A DNA stretch of 43,575 bases, from contig JAACUG010000090.1 of NCBI GenBank assembly GCA_009993045.1, forward strand, positions 1 through 43,575. The letters are read 5' to 3'. Both the position numbers and the translations under genes were made by a program. Below, in pieces: positions 1 through 8,446 of this stretch. The notes under the pieces are model-generated. The model saw nothing but the letters and a program-made list of their open reading frames with translations, was not told the origin of the DNA and searched no databases. This DNA is from Cyanobacteria bacterium CG_2015-22_32_23 (GTDB lineage: Bacteria > Cyanobacteriota > Cyanobacteriia > Cyanobacteriales > Cyanobacteriaceae). Each line of letters starts with the position of its first letter. Position 1 is the stretch's first letter.

Positions 1-1
1 A

Positions 2-82
2 CCAAAAGGCGGACGTAAGTCGGTTTTGGGGCATGAGCCTGTGAAGTTAGAAGCTAACACTGTAATCTTCGATTCAGTGTGA
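2..82 (+). CDS. 3' end of an unidentified gene (partial)
   Basis: An open frame enters from the left edge and runs 26 codons to a TGA 65 bases before prmA. The visible tail includes KLEANTVIFDSV. I considered serA, which neighbours prmA in some cyanobacteria, but this ending does not resemble the ACT-domain end of SerA. I do not recognise the family. It is on the same strand as prmA and could share its transcript. Confidence 0.5.
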   Translation, partial: PKGGRKSVLGHEPVKLEANTVIFDSV

Positions 83-147
83 GTAGTTCACTCATTAAGA
101 ATTAGAAAGGAATTAGGAATTAACAAATTATTACTTATTATTGAAAA

Positions 148-1035
148 ATGTCAACTCCTTGGTGGGAAATAAAAATTAATCATATTCCAGAATTAGAAGA
201 TACTATATTTTGGCGTTTACAAGAGTTTGGCTGTCAAGGTACAGCATTAGCAAAGGAAGATAACGCTTGGTTTATTAAAGCCTATATACCAGCTATTACG
301 AAAGAAACTATTGATCTTGCAGCTCTTTCTCTTTGGTTTGAACAAGATTGTATCTTAACAAATCAAGAAAGTTTAACTATTACATGGAAACTTATTGACG
401 ATGAAGATTGGGCTAGTAGCTGGAAAGATCACTGGCAACCTATGGAAATTGGCGATCGCTTTTGTATTTATCCAGCGTGGATTGAAGTACCCGAAGTATT
501 AGACAGAATTGTGATCCGTTTAGATCCTGGCTCTGCTTTTGGTACGGGAGTTCATGCTACAACGCAACTGTGTTTAGAATCATTAGAAATGAGGTTAGGC
601 GAACCAGAAAAAGAGTTAATAGTAGCGGATATTGGCTGTGGATCTGGTATTTTATCCATAGGAGCGAGATTTTTAGGGGCAAAACAGGTATTTGCGACAG
701 ATATTGATCCTTTAGCTACAAGAGCAACCAAAGAAAACATGGAGTTAAACGCCGTTGATAATATAGAAATATTTGACGGTAGTATTGAATTACTGAAATT
801 AGTGCCAAACTTAAAATTTGATGGCATTGTCTGCAATATTTTAGCAGAGGTAATTAAAACCATGATTCCAGATATGGCAGAAATTATTAAACCAGATGGC
901 TGGGTTATTTTAAGTGGTATTTTAGTAGATCAATCCATTGAAATTGCCACTATTTTAGAAAAAAATGGTTGGACTATAGCCGCTTTATGGAAACGGGGAG
1001 AATGGTGTTGTTTAAATGCTCGACGTAGTAAATAA
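148..1035 (+). CDS. prmA: Ribosomal protein L11 methyltransferase PrmA
   Basis: PrmA uses S-adenosylmethionine to methylate lysines and the N-terminus of ribosomal protein L11 in the cytoplasm. The protein has 295 residues, usual for the family. The N-terminal third is the substrate-recognition part. The catalytic part carries the family signature DPGSAFGTGVHATT, then the SAM-binding loop ADIGCGSGILSI and the acidic end of the next strand in ATDIDP. The post-methyl motif NILAEVI replaces the NPPY of other N-methyltransferases, as is normal for PrmA. The MSTPWWEIKI start fits cyanobacterial homologues. I see no defect. Confidence 0.96.
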   Translation: MSTPWWEIKINHIPELEDTIFWRLQEFGCQGTALAKEDNAWFIKAYIPAITKETIDLAALSLWFEQDCILTNQESLTITWKLIDDEDWASSWKDHWQPMEIGDRFCIYPAWIEVPEVLDRIVIRLDPGSAFGTGVHATTQLCLESLEMRLGEPEKELIVADIGCGSGILSIGARFLGAKQVFATDIDPLATRATKENMELNAVDNIEIFDGSIELLKLVPNLKFDGIVCNILAEVIKTMIPDMAEIIKPDGWVILSGILVDQSIEIATILEKNGWTIAALWKRGEWCCLNARRSK

Positions 1036-1054
1036 CAAGTTAGGGTAAATAGTC

Positions 1055-1309
1055 TTAAAGTTTTGCCCTCAAACAAAATTGATAATCTCCTCCTACTTCC
1101 AATTGATAATCATATCTTTCTAAAAAACGACATAAAGACTCTTGAATTAAGCTACGCCCTAAAGTGGGTTTTACAGATAATTTTCCTTGACGAAAATGCC
1201 ACTGAAAACACCATTCATAATCACCAGCATTAACTTTTCCTTTAATTTCTCCAGTATTCCAACATTGACCGATAATAGTTACGTTTGCAATAGTTTGTGG
1301 TAATGACAT
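1055..1309 (-). CDS. Small conserved cyanobacterial protein, function unknown
   Basis: An 84-residue protein beginning MSLPQTIANV and ending CLRAKL, convergent with prmA with a 19-base gap. The open frame extends upstream to 1375, but that extension begins inside the palindrome GTGGGCATTGCCCAC and reads as repeat-encoded sequence, so I prefer the internal ATG at 1309. The protein is rich in Trp, Cys and aromatic residues (YEWCFQWHF), has no membrane segment and no signal peptide. I do not recognise a named domain. Its compact, non-repetitive composition suggests a real gene. Confidence 0.65.
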   Translation of the reverse strand: MSLPQTIANVTIIGQCWNTGEIKGKVNAGDYEWCFQWHFRQGKLSVKPTLGRSLIQESLCRFLERYDYQLEVGGDYQFCLRAKL

Positions 1310-1360
1310 TGATGTAACAAATAAATGAAAGGGAGGAAAAATAAATCTCAAATGAGTAGG

Positions 1361-1375
1361 GTGGGCATTGCCCAC
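1361..1375. repeat. Palindromic repeat GTGGGCATTGCCCAC, copy 1
   Basis: A perfect 7+1+7 inverted repeat. Near-identical copies lie at 28236-28252 and 43123-43139. It sits upstream of the small gene ending at 1055 and downstream of the pentapeptide-repeat gene, so it could form a hairpin in a transcript from either strand. No U-run follows it, so it is not a standard terminator. Confidence 0.85.
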
Positions 1376-1399
1376 AATTTTTGAAGATATTTCAAGAAT

Positions 1400-2179
1400 T
1401 TAGGGTATAAATAATTTTAATACTAAAGGAGCAACGGAATTAATAATATTAACAAAAGTAGGATTTCCTTGATTACCCTTATTTTCCTCTGCATCAGTAC
1501 TAGCTTTAACTAATTGTACAAAGCGAGTTGAAAGAATATAACCATCATCGTTATTTTGAGCTTTAAATAATTCTTCGGCTTTTTCGCCATCCTTAATGGC
1601 TGGATTTGTTTGCCCATAACGAGATTTGATAATCCCTCTACTTAAATAGGCTTGAGCTAAATCTGGATTCATTTCAATAGCTTGAGAATAATATTTCGCT
1701 GCGGTTTGATAATTTCCTTTTTTATCTTCCGAGACTCCCCAAGCGTAAAATTGTTCCGCACTACCAGCAGTAGCGGGGAGTCCTACCACTCCTTGTATAT
1801 GAGCGTTAGTTATATCTGTATTGTTTATAATTACCCCTTGTACATAAGCATTCCTAAAGTCACTATTGTTGACAATCGCCCCTGAAAGATTCGCCCCTGA
1901 AAGATTCGCACCATAAAAAGAAGCACCGCTTAAATTGGCATTGCGTAAATCAGCACCTGTCAAATTAGCACGACTTAAATTCGCACCCACTAAATTCGCA
2001 CCTCGCAAATTTGCACCTTGTAAATTACTCATCACTAAACCAGCATCACTTAAATCGCAATTTTCACATTGTTTTGTCTTTAGTAATTGACTTAAGTGAC
2101 TATTATTTTCAGCTTTTACCTCATTAGATAGTATTAAACTGGTGAATAAAAGAGGAAGAATAATCGTAAATTTATTCAT
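1400..2179 (-). CDS. Secreted pentapeptide-repeat protein with a TPR segment
   Basis: A 259-residue protein. Residues 1-24 form a signal peptide (hydrophobic core IILPLLFTSLIL, then EVKAEN). Residues about 42-125 are pentapeptide repeats of the A(N/D)LxX type, visible as GANLRGANLVGANLSRANL, which fold as a right-handed quadrilateral beta-helix. Residues about 140-205 resemble tetratricopeptide repeats (AAKYYSQAIEMNPDLAQAYL). Such proteins are common in cyanobacteria and mostly of unknown function; the export signal points to the periplasm or thylakoid lumen. The C-terminal 40 residues end hydrophobic (VAPLVLKLFIP). No partner gene is evident. Confidence 0.85.
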   Translation of the reverse strand: MNKFTIILPLLFTSLILSNEVKAENNSHLSQLLKTKQCENCDLSDAGLVMSNLQGANLRGANLVGANLSRANLTGADLRNANLSGASFYGANLSGANLSGAIVNNSDFRNAYVQGVIINNTDITNAHIQGVVGLPATAGSAEQFYAWGVSEDKKGNYQTAAKYYSQAIEMNPDLAQAYLSRGIIKSRYGQTNPAIKDGEKAEELFKAQNNDDGYILSTRFVQLVKASTDAEENKGNQGNPTFVNIINSVAPLVLKLFIP

Positions 2180-2286
2180 AAAAATTTATTAACAACCATG
2201 AAAATTTATTTATTAATCATAACAGACCAACAAAATTAATTAGTTTGATTTAGAGGAGTTGTAACTTAGTAAAATACTTTTTATAT

Positions 2287-3399
2287 TTATTTACCAAACC
2301 ATTTTTGATATATTTGAGTATAAGTACCATTTTCCTTGAGTTTGAGAATTGCTTGATTAATAGATTCTCGGTATTGACTATTTTGTTTTAGAGCGATACC
2401 GTAACTTTGAGGTTCAAAAATAGAACCTACTACCTTAACACTACCTGAGCCTTTTCCTTGAGCATAATAGCGTAATACGGGAGAATCATAAATAATAGCG
2501 TTAATTTTGCCCTCTTCTAAAGCTACATAAGCCTCTTCAATGGTATTGTACTCAATTACATAATTAGGAGTATTGCTTAAAAAAGTAGCTGCTGTGGTTT
2601 CTTTTACAGTACCAATGGGTTTGCCTTTTAAGTCTTGAAAATCATTGATGTTATTACCTAATCCTTGAATTGTCAAAGCTGAAGTCACAGAAGCCGTGAA
2701 ATAAGAGATTAAGACAACACCCGTAAACATCCAGATAGTAGCTAAAATTCTCCCCCCTACACCTTTTGGGGTTTTATCTCCATAGCCTACGGTTACAACT
2801 GTCACCACCGCCCACCAAAAAGCCTCCCAAATTCCTTCTAAATATTTTTTGGGAAACATTTCTGAATTTTTTTTTCGCTCTAAATACCACATTAAATGTG
2901 CAGCAAAAATAATCATAATTAATAAGAATAAAATTGCACTCCAAAGAATAGGTGAAAACACTAAACTAAAGAAAGTTTGCAAAGGAGAAATATTTTTTGT
3001 GGAGACTAAAATTTGTAATCCAGACTCAAAAAAAGGATAAGAAAAATCAACTTTTTGTTCTCTTTCAGAAGTAATAGTAATTCCTGCTACCCCAATATCT
3101 GTGTTATCTTCACTCACAGATTTTAGTAAATTAATAATACTTTCTTCTCCGTAAATTTCATATTCTATATTTAATTCTTTGGCAATTTCACTCCATAAAT
3201 CAAGACTAAAACCGACATATTGTCCATTTTCTTCAAAAGCAAAAGGAGGAAAAGATTTCGTCGCTACTCTAACATAGTTAGATTTTTCTTGAGATGATAC
3301 ACTATTTATTGTCCCGAATATACAATAAAACAGAATAATTTTTACTAATAAGATTTTATTTATTATTTTATATTTACTAAATATTTTTCTAAATATCAT
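2287..3399 (-). CDS. GluR0-like ionotropic glutamate receptor potassium channel
   Basis: A 370-residue ligand-gated channel of the prokaryotic glutamate-receptor family, whose type member is GluR0 of Synechocystis. Order: signal segment (ending SVSSQ); first lobe of a periplasmic binding domain, starting YVRVATKSFPPF, with the ligand-carboxylate Arg in TSEREQKVDF; membrane helix M1 (about 150-172); a pore loop with the potassium selectivity filter TVGYGD; membrane helix M2 (IWMFTGVVLISYF); second lobe with IYDSPVLRYY. The filter matches potassium channels, as in GluR0. It is divergent from the pseudokinase gene with 88 bases between starts. The agonist cannot be read from sequence with certainty; amino acids are typical. 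Confidence 0.93.
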   Translation of the reverse strand: MIFRKIFSKYKIINKILLVKIILFYCIFGTINSVSSQEKSNYVRVATKSFPPFAFEENGQYVGFSLDLWSEIAKELNIEYEIYGEESIINLLKSVSEDNTDIGVAGITITSEREQKVDFSYPFFESGLQILVSTKNISPLQTFFSLVFSPILWSAILFLLIMIIFAAHLMWYLERKKNSEMFPKKYLEGIWEAFWWAVVTVVTVGYGDKTPKGVGGRILATIWMFTGVVLISYFTASVTSALTIQGLGNNINDFQDLKGKPIGTVKETTAATFLSNTPNYVIEYNTIEEAYVALEEGKINAIIYDSPVLRYYAQGKGSGSVKVVGSIFEPQSYGIALKQNSQYRESINQAILKLKENGTYTQIYQKWFGK

Positions 3400-3487
3400 T
3401 ATTTTCTCTAGAATGAATCTTAAGTATTTTTTTTACTATTATACTAAATATTTCATTATTACCAATAAAATTTAAGAATTTTAACCT

Positions 3488-5143
3488 ATGAATAATATTT
3501 TAATTAATTCTCAATATAAAGTTATTGAAACCCTCGCTAATTTTCAGGATAAAAAAGTTTATTTAACAGAAAATATTAAAAATAATCATCAGCAATGTAT
3601 TGTTAGGCAATATGTTTTAAATTCTTTTACTTCAAACTTAATTCATACTTTTATTAAATCTCGTCAAGATATTCATGACTTTTGTCAAAAGAATAATTAT
3701 CATTTTTTCCCTAATTTACAAGATGTTATTTTTTTAGAAAACGAAATTATTTTAGTTGAAGATTTTATTCAAAGTATTAGCTTAAAAGAATTAATAGATG
3801 ACGATAAAATTTGGTTAGAATCTGAAGCAATAAAAAATTTAAAATTACTATTAAATAGCTTAAATATTTTACATAATTATAATTATATTCATCAAAATAT
3901 TAACCTAAAAAGTATTGTTCAATTATCGTCAAATTCAGAAGAATTATTCATTACCGATTTAGATATTTATTTTAATGATGAGTCTAATTTAATGATGACA
4001 GTAATGGTAGAAGATAAACTTTATTTACCTTTAGAAAAAATCAGAGGAAAATCTTTTCCTTCTAGTGATATTTATAGTTTAGGAATGGTGATAATTAGTA
4101 TGATTATAGGTAAAATTATTTTTGAATTAGAAGAAGATGACCATGGAAAAATTATTTGGGAAAATCAAGTTAATCTCAATGAAAAATTAGTCTTAATTCT
4201 TAATAAAATGATTATTCAAGAATCAACTAAACGTTATCAAAATATTAATGATGTTTTAACGGATATTAATTTATTTTTTCCTGAGTTTAATAGTAATAAT
4301 CAATATATGCCTACAGAGATTATTCTACCTGATTATAGTAATTTTGAAGATACTAAAAATCAACATCAAACAAATATTAATTCCTCCATATCCAATGATT
4401 CACCCAATTTTATTTTTGACACAGAAATCAGTTTAAAAGTTGATGAGAAATTAGAAAATAATAAATTTACTGCCACAGAAATTCTTAATAATTTAAAATA
4501 TTCTTCCAATCTACCTAAAAATAATTTACAAAATACCATCGAAAATACTATCTTAAAACAAAATTTAGCTTTTGATATATTTACTCATATTAAAACTCCT
4601 AAAAATATGATTATTAGTTTATTTGTTACTTTAATTTTCATTAGTTCTACTGCTTTTCTTAAAAATTATTTATCTACTCGTCATATTAATAATATCATTA
4701 CTTCTTTAAAAGAATATCATACTAATAAAAAATATGATGATTGCATCACTTTAATTAATTCTAATGATGTACAATCTTTATCCATTTCTAATCAAATTAC
4801 TGAAGAATTTTTAGGTAAATGTTGGTTAGGATTAGCGGAAATTGAAGCATCTAAAAACAATTTTAGTCAAGCGATCGCCATTGCTGTTAAAATAACACCA
4901 GACTCCAAAGATTATCAAAAATCATTAAAATATATTGATGATTGGTCAATTAAAATAATTAAAGAAGCTAAAGATCTCTATGAGAATCAAAATAATTTGC
5001 CTTTAGCGTTAGAAAAATTACAAAAAATTCCTCAAAGTAGTCCAAGGAAAAAAGAATCTCTTGATTTAGCACAAAAATGGACAAATCAAACAGAAGAAAA
5101 TCCTGTCATAATTTTGTGTCCGGGGCCTTTATGTCCTCAATAG
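3488..5143 (+). CDS. Membrane-anchored Ser/Thr pseudokinase with paralogous ectodomain and C-terminal LC tail
   Basis: A 551-residue protein with a kinase-like N-terminal region (about 1-270), a linker, one membrane helix (about 374-392) and a C-terminal region predicted to be extracytoplasmic. Compared with the active kinase at 6707-8446, the glycine loop is absent, the ATP-binding Lys is Arg40, HRD is HQN (135-137) so the catalytic Asp is missing, and DFG is DLD (157-159). It should not phosphorylate normally. The ectodomain is clearly related to that of the active kinase: Cys and GxC near the start, then a conserved W near the middle, A-x-x-LY, AL, IP and KW at matching positions. It ends CPGPLCPQ. 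First gene of a four-gene same-strand run. Confidence 0.85.
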   Translation: MNNILINSQYKVIETLANFQDKKVYLTENIKNNHQQCIVRQYVLNSFTSNLIHTFIKSRQDIHDFCQKNNYHFFPNLQDVIFLENEIILVEDFIQSISLKELIDDDKIWLESEAIKNLKLLLNSLNILHNYNYIHQNINLKSIVQLSSNSEELFITDLDIYFNDESNLMMTVMVEDKLYLPLEKIRGKSFPSSDIYSLGMVIISMIIGKIIFELEEDDHGKIIWENQVNLNEKLVLILNKMIIQESTKRYQNINDVLTDINLFFPEFNSNNQYMPTEIILPDYSNFEDTKNQHQTNINSSISNDSPNFIFDTEISLKVDEKLENNKFTATEILNNLKYSSNLPKNNLQNTIENTILKQNLAFDIFTHIKTPKNMIISLFVTLIFISSTAFLKNYLSTRHINNIITSLKEYHTNKKYDDCITLINSNDVQSLSISNQITEEFLGKCWLGLAEIEASKNNFSQAIAIAVKITPDSKDYQKSLKYIDDWSIKIIKEAKDLYENQNNLPLALEKLQKIPQSSPRKKESLDLAQKWTNQTEENPVIILCPGPLCPQ

Positions 5144-5285
5144 TAAACAGTTTATCAAAAGTTAAAGATATTGGAGATTAAATTTTTTTAGTTAGTAGTG
5201 TAAAACAAAAATAAACTAAAATAAAAATAGAAAGTATATTAAAAAAACTCAGTAAAATTTAAAGTTGGTTTTATTAAACATTAAA

Positions 5286-5290
5286 AGGAG
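5286..5290 (+). promoter_or_regulatory. Ribosome binding site that fixes the COP23-1 start
   Basis: AGGAG lies 4 bases before ATG 5295 and 7 before ATG 5298. The frame is open from 5265, but the earlier start has no such site and would put charged residues (NIKRR) ahead of the signal peptide. I therefore start the gene at 5295; 5298 is equally possible. Confidence 0.7.
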
Positions 5291-5294
5291 AATA

Positions 5295-5930
5295 ATGATG
5301 ATAAATAAACAAATAAATTTAATGTTAATTAGTTGTTTAACTTTAACCAGTGTTTTTACTACGGAAAATAGCTTTGCCCAAAAAGCCAAAAATAGCTATA
5401 AATGTATTAATAATAAAGGAATTCCCACCACAGTAGTAGATACTTCTAGGGGAAGAATACAATTAATTGTATGGCAAAGTGACTTTTTTAGAAATTCAGG
5501 TTGGACACCACAGAAAAGATGTCAAGAAGTAACAGCAAGATTTCAAAAATTTTCTGATAGTGGTAGTCTCAGATATGTAACCACTGGATTAATTGACAAA
5601 AAATATCCTGCTATTTGTGTTGGTCAAAAAACCCCCGGACAAGGTTATACTTGTACTAAAAACGGTTTACTACTTACTTTACAATCCGATGATAATCCCA
5701 ATGAAGTACTGAAAACTCTTTTTAATAATGCAGCACAAGTCGGAGGAAAACCAGTGGTAAGAAATGATGGTAATTATGTTTTTCCCATGGAAGAATTTTT
5801 AAATCAAGCACAAACTATGGAAATTACGACGGAAGAAAATACTCCTAATATTATTAATAATAATGAGGAAAAAACTACCCAAAAAGAAGAAGAAAATAGT
5901 CAAGAATGTCCTTCAATTCTTTGTAATTAA
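5295..5930 (+). CDS. Secreted COP23-domain protein 1
   Basis: A 211-residue protein with a signal peptide (core LMLISCLTLTSVF, cleavage likely near SFA/Q) and a COP23-type domain, named for the circadian-oscillating 23-kDa polypeptide of Synechococcus RF-1. Family features seen: YKCINNKGIPTTVV, the strand LIVWQSDFF, SGWTPQKRC, and RFQKFSDSGSL. Four cysteines lie in the mature domain (in YKCIN, KRCQE, AICVG and YTCTK), suggesting two disulfides. An acidic, Asn/Glu-rich linker leads to the terminal CPSILCN, matching the tails of its neighbours. Biochemical function of COP23 proteins is not established. It lies between the pseudokinase and a second COP23 gene. Confidence 0.85.
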   Translation: MMINKQINLMLISCLTLTSVFTTENSFAQKAKNSYKCINNKGIPTTVVDTSRGRIQLIVWQSDFFRNSGWTPQKRCQEVTARFQKFSDSGSLRYVTTGLIDKKYPAICVGQKTPGQGYTCTKNGLLLTLQSDDNPNEVLKTLFNNAAQVGGKPVVRNDGNYVFPMEEFLNQAQTMEITTEENTPNIINNNEEKTTQKEEENSQECPSILCN

Positions 5931-5994
5931 ACTTTAGCTTATAATTAAAGAAAAAAGATTATGATCAAATTAGTTAGTAAAAAAAATTAATCCT

Positions 5995-6633
5995 ATGAAT
6001 ATTCAGTTTTTCTGTAAAATAGTGATTACTGCTAGTATTTTGTTGACAGGAATAAACAAAAATGTTGCTCAAGCACAACCGACTAAAAATATTTATACTT
6101 GTATTAATGAAAAAGGAATTCCTACCACTGTAGTTGATACGAAAAGAGGTAGAATTAGATTAGTTGTGTGGGAAAGTGATTACTTTCGAGGTTCAGGCTG
6201 GACACCACAAAAAAGATGTGAAGAAGTTACAAGTAGATTTCAAAAATTTTCTGATAATGGTACATTAAAACAAATTACCACAGGAAAAACTGTTCTTGCC
6301 AATCAAAAAATATATAATATTATCTGTGTTGCTGCTACAAATAAACCGGGGATGCAAGGGCAATGTTTACAAGATGGTTTACTTTTGACTCTCGAATCAG
6401 GAGATAACCCAAAAGAAGTTTTAAATAATTTATTTCAAGCCGCTAGAGATGTTAATTTACCCGCTATAAAAAGAGGCGATTCTTTCGATTTAGTTGGTTA
6501 TTTAGAAGTTGCACCTTTAATGGAGAAAATATCTAATAATGTAGAAATTAGAAATAATCCCGATAATGTTTCTCCTAAGCCTTTACCTTCTCAACCTACT
6601 ATCGAAAATTGTCCTGCGATTCTTTGTGATTAA
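5995..6633 (+). CDS. Secreted COP23-domain protein 2
   Basis: A 212-residue tandem paralogue of the gene 64 bases upstream. Signal peptide at about 1-27 (IVITASILLTGI, cleavage near AQA/Q). The mature part repeats the COP23 pattern almost block for block: GIPTTVVDTKRGRIRLVVW, SGWTPQKRCEEV, RFQKFSDNGTL, LLLTLESGDNP. The same four domain cysteines are present. The C-terminal linker differs in composition (Pro/Ser rather than Glu/Lys), yet the last seven residues, CPAILCD, return to the shared tail. The conservation of the tail over a diverged linker suggests selection on the tail. The role is inferred only from the neighbouring kinase genes. Confidence 0.85.
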   Translation: MNIQFFCKIVITASILLTGINKNVAQAQPTKNIYTCINEKGIPTTVVDTKRGRIRLVVWESDYFRGSGWTPQKRCEEVTSRFQKFSDNGTLKQITTGKTVLANQKIYNIICVAATNKPGMQGQCLQDGLLLTLESGDNPKEVLNNLFQAARDVNLPAIKRGDSFDLVGYLEVAPLMEKISNNVEIRNNPDNVSPKPLPSQPTIENCPAILCD

Positions 6634-6706
6634 ATGTCACGGTCTATGGTAAAGTTTTGTAAACTCTTATGGCCTAAGTTATCCTAGCAATTCCCCTAAT
6701 TTTACT

Positions 6707-8446
6707 ATGGATCATACACCAACGCAAAATAAATTACCCCTGCCATACCGAATGATTAAGCAAATTGGTAGAGGTAGTTTTGGCAGTGTTTATTTAGTAG
6801 TAAACGAAACCACCAATAATCAATGCGTGGTGAAACAACTTCATCCTATTTCTAATCAACCCAGTTTTATCACCCATGCAAGGCGTTTATTTCGTCAAGA
6901 AGCAGAAATACTTAAAAAATTAACTCATCCTCAAATACCCCATCTCATTGATTATTTTGAAGAGGGAGAGGAATTTTATCTAGTAGAAGAGTATATCGAA
7001 GGACATACTTTACGACAAGAATTAATCCCAAATCAACCTTGGCAAGAAGAACAAGTTATCAACTTATTATATGATGGTTTATCGATTTTAGGGGATATTC
7101 ATAGTCAAGGTATCATTCACCGAGACGTAAAACCAGATAATTTTCTTCGTCGTCATGGAGATAATAAATTAGTCTTAATCGATTTTGGTGCGGTAAAAGA
7201 ATTTAAAATTGAACAAAGTAGGTTAGTAGCTCCAACTGTAGCCATGGGTACTCGTGGTTATATGCCCACCGAACAAGCTAGGGGGAAACCTTATAAAAAC
7301 AGTGATATATACGCTTTAGGAATTATTGCTATTCAAGCCTTAACAGGAGTTAATCCTATGGATTTTGAGGAAGATGAAGAAGGAGAAATAATTTGGCAAT
7401 GTGAGCAGATAAATCCCGTTTTTCGGGCTATTTTAGCCAAAATGACTCGTTATCACTTTAAAAAGCGTTATCCATCCGCACAAAGTGTCATGGAAGATTT
7501 AGAGATTTATCAACAACAAAAAAATCAACCTAATAATGTCAATCCCACAGAAAAAATTGAATCTTCTCCCACTATGGTGACGAATAATCAACTTCCGCAA
7601 AATTCAGACAAAATAAAAGACTGGTTTAAATCTTCTGTAGGTTCAACTATTACCACTGCTTTAATTATTGGTTTAGTAGCTACAGGAGGAGCTTACTATA
7701 TGAATTTTAAAGAAAAAGCTCATCAAAAACAAATTGAGCAAGAATTAGTAAAGCAATTAGAAGAAAAATCTAAAAATAAAGCCTATCAAGAGTGTTTTGA
7801 GGAAATTGAGACTAAAAAGACAGAAAATGACTCCGCTATTACCCCCAAAGCCTTAGAATATATAGGAATATGTCGTTTAGGAGAAGCACAAAAACAAGCG
7901 GATTTATTTAATTATGTCTCGGCATTAGAAATAATAGCTCAAATTCCTAAAAATGATCCTAACTTTAATCAAGCGCAAATATTCATCAAAAATTGGAGTA
8001 CAGCCGTATTTGAAAAAGCCCAAAATTTATATAAAGAAGAAGGTAAACTCGAAGATGCTTTAAAAGAAATTGATACTATTCCTGATGGTGAAATTCGTCA
8101 AGCCGCCTTAATTAATGCTAGTAAATGGAAGGAAGAAAATCAAACTAATAGTAATATAATTCAACAAGCCCAAAGAGATTTAGAATATAGTAATTGTCAA
8201 GAAGCAATGGAAACTGTAAGTCAACTTCAAGGTTCAAATTATTGGTTATTACAAGGTAAAAAAATTGTTGATGATGCTAAAAAATGTTTAGAAGAAAAAC
8301 AAAAAAATAGCAATGTAAATAATAATAATAATAATAGTAATAGTAATAGTAATAATAATAATAAAACTAACAATACTAATAATAAACCTTCTAAAGATGA
8401 TAAAGTAATAGATATTTGTCGTGATAGTCCTTTATTATGTCAATAA
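6707..8446 (+). CDS. Transmembrane Ser/Thr protein kinase with C-terminal LC tail
   Basis: A 579-residue Hanks-type kinase that looks catalytically complete: glycine loop GRGSFGSV (21-28), Lys43, HRD with Asp140, DFG with Asp159 and the activation-segment end GTRGYMPTEQ. One membrane helix (about 309-332) separates the cytoplasmic kinase from a predicted extracytoplasmic helical domain that is paralogous to that of the pseudokinase upstream. A second helical stretch follows, then an Asn/Ser-rich linker coded by trinucleotide repeats and the terminal ICRDSPLLCQ. Its stop codon abuts the stop of the convergent FHA gene with no base between. Substrates are unknown; the FHA neighbour is the obvious phosphothreonine reader. 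Confidence 0.93.
   Translation: MDHTPTQNKLPLPYRMIKQIGRGSFGSVYLVVNETTNNQCVVKQLHPISNQPSFITHARRLFRQEAEILKKLTHPQIPHLIDYFEEGEEFYLVEEYIEGHTLRQELIPNQPWQEEQVINLLYDGLSILGDIHSQGIIHRDVKPDNFLRRHGDNKLVLIDFGAVKEFKIEQSRLVAPTVAMGTRGYMPTEQARGKPYKNSDIYALGIIAIQALTGVNPMDFEEDEEGEIIWQCEQINPVFRAILAKMTRYHFKKRYPSAQSVMEDLEIYQQQKNQPNNVNPTEKIESSPTMVTNNQLPQNSDKIKDWFKSSVGSTITTALIIGLVATGGAYYMNFKEKAHQKQIEQELVKQLEEKSKNKAYQECFEEIETKKTENDSAITPKALEYIGICRLGEAQKQADLFNYVSALEIIAQIPKNDPNFNQAQIFIKNWSTAVFEKAQNLYKEEGKLEDALKEIDTIPDGEIRQAALINASKWKEENQTNSNIIQQAQRDLEYSNCQEAMETVSQLQGSNYWLLQGKKIVDDAKKCLEEKQKNSNVNNNNNNSNSNSNNNNKTNNTNNKPSKDDKVIDICRDSPLLCQ
8317..8365 (+). repeat. AAT/AGT trinucleotide microsatellite inside the kinase gene
   Basis: About 16 near-perfect AAT or AGT triplets, coding a run of Asn and Ser just before the terminal LC tail. 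Because the unit is three bases, slippage would change linker length without breaking the frame. Confidence 0.8.

Noticed and set aside
2-82. Assignment as serA because it precedes prmA
   Set aside because: The visible C-terminus does not look like the ACT domain end of SerA.
1310-1375. 22-residue N-terminal extension of the small conserved protein
   Set aside because: It begins inside a dispersed palindrome, and a better internal ATG exists at 1309.
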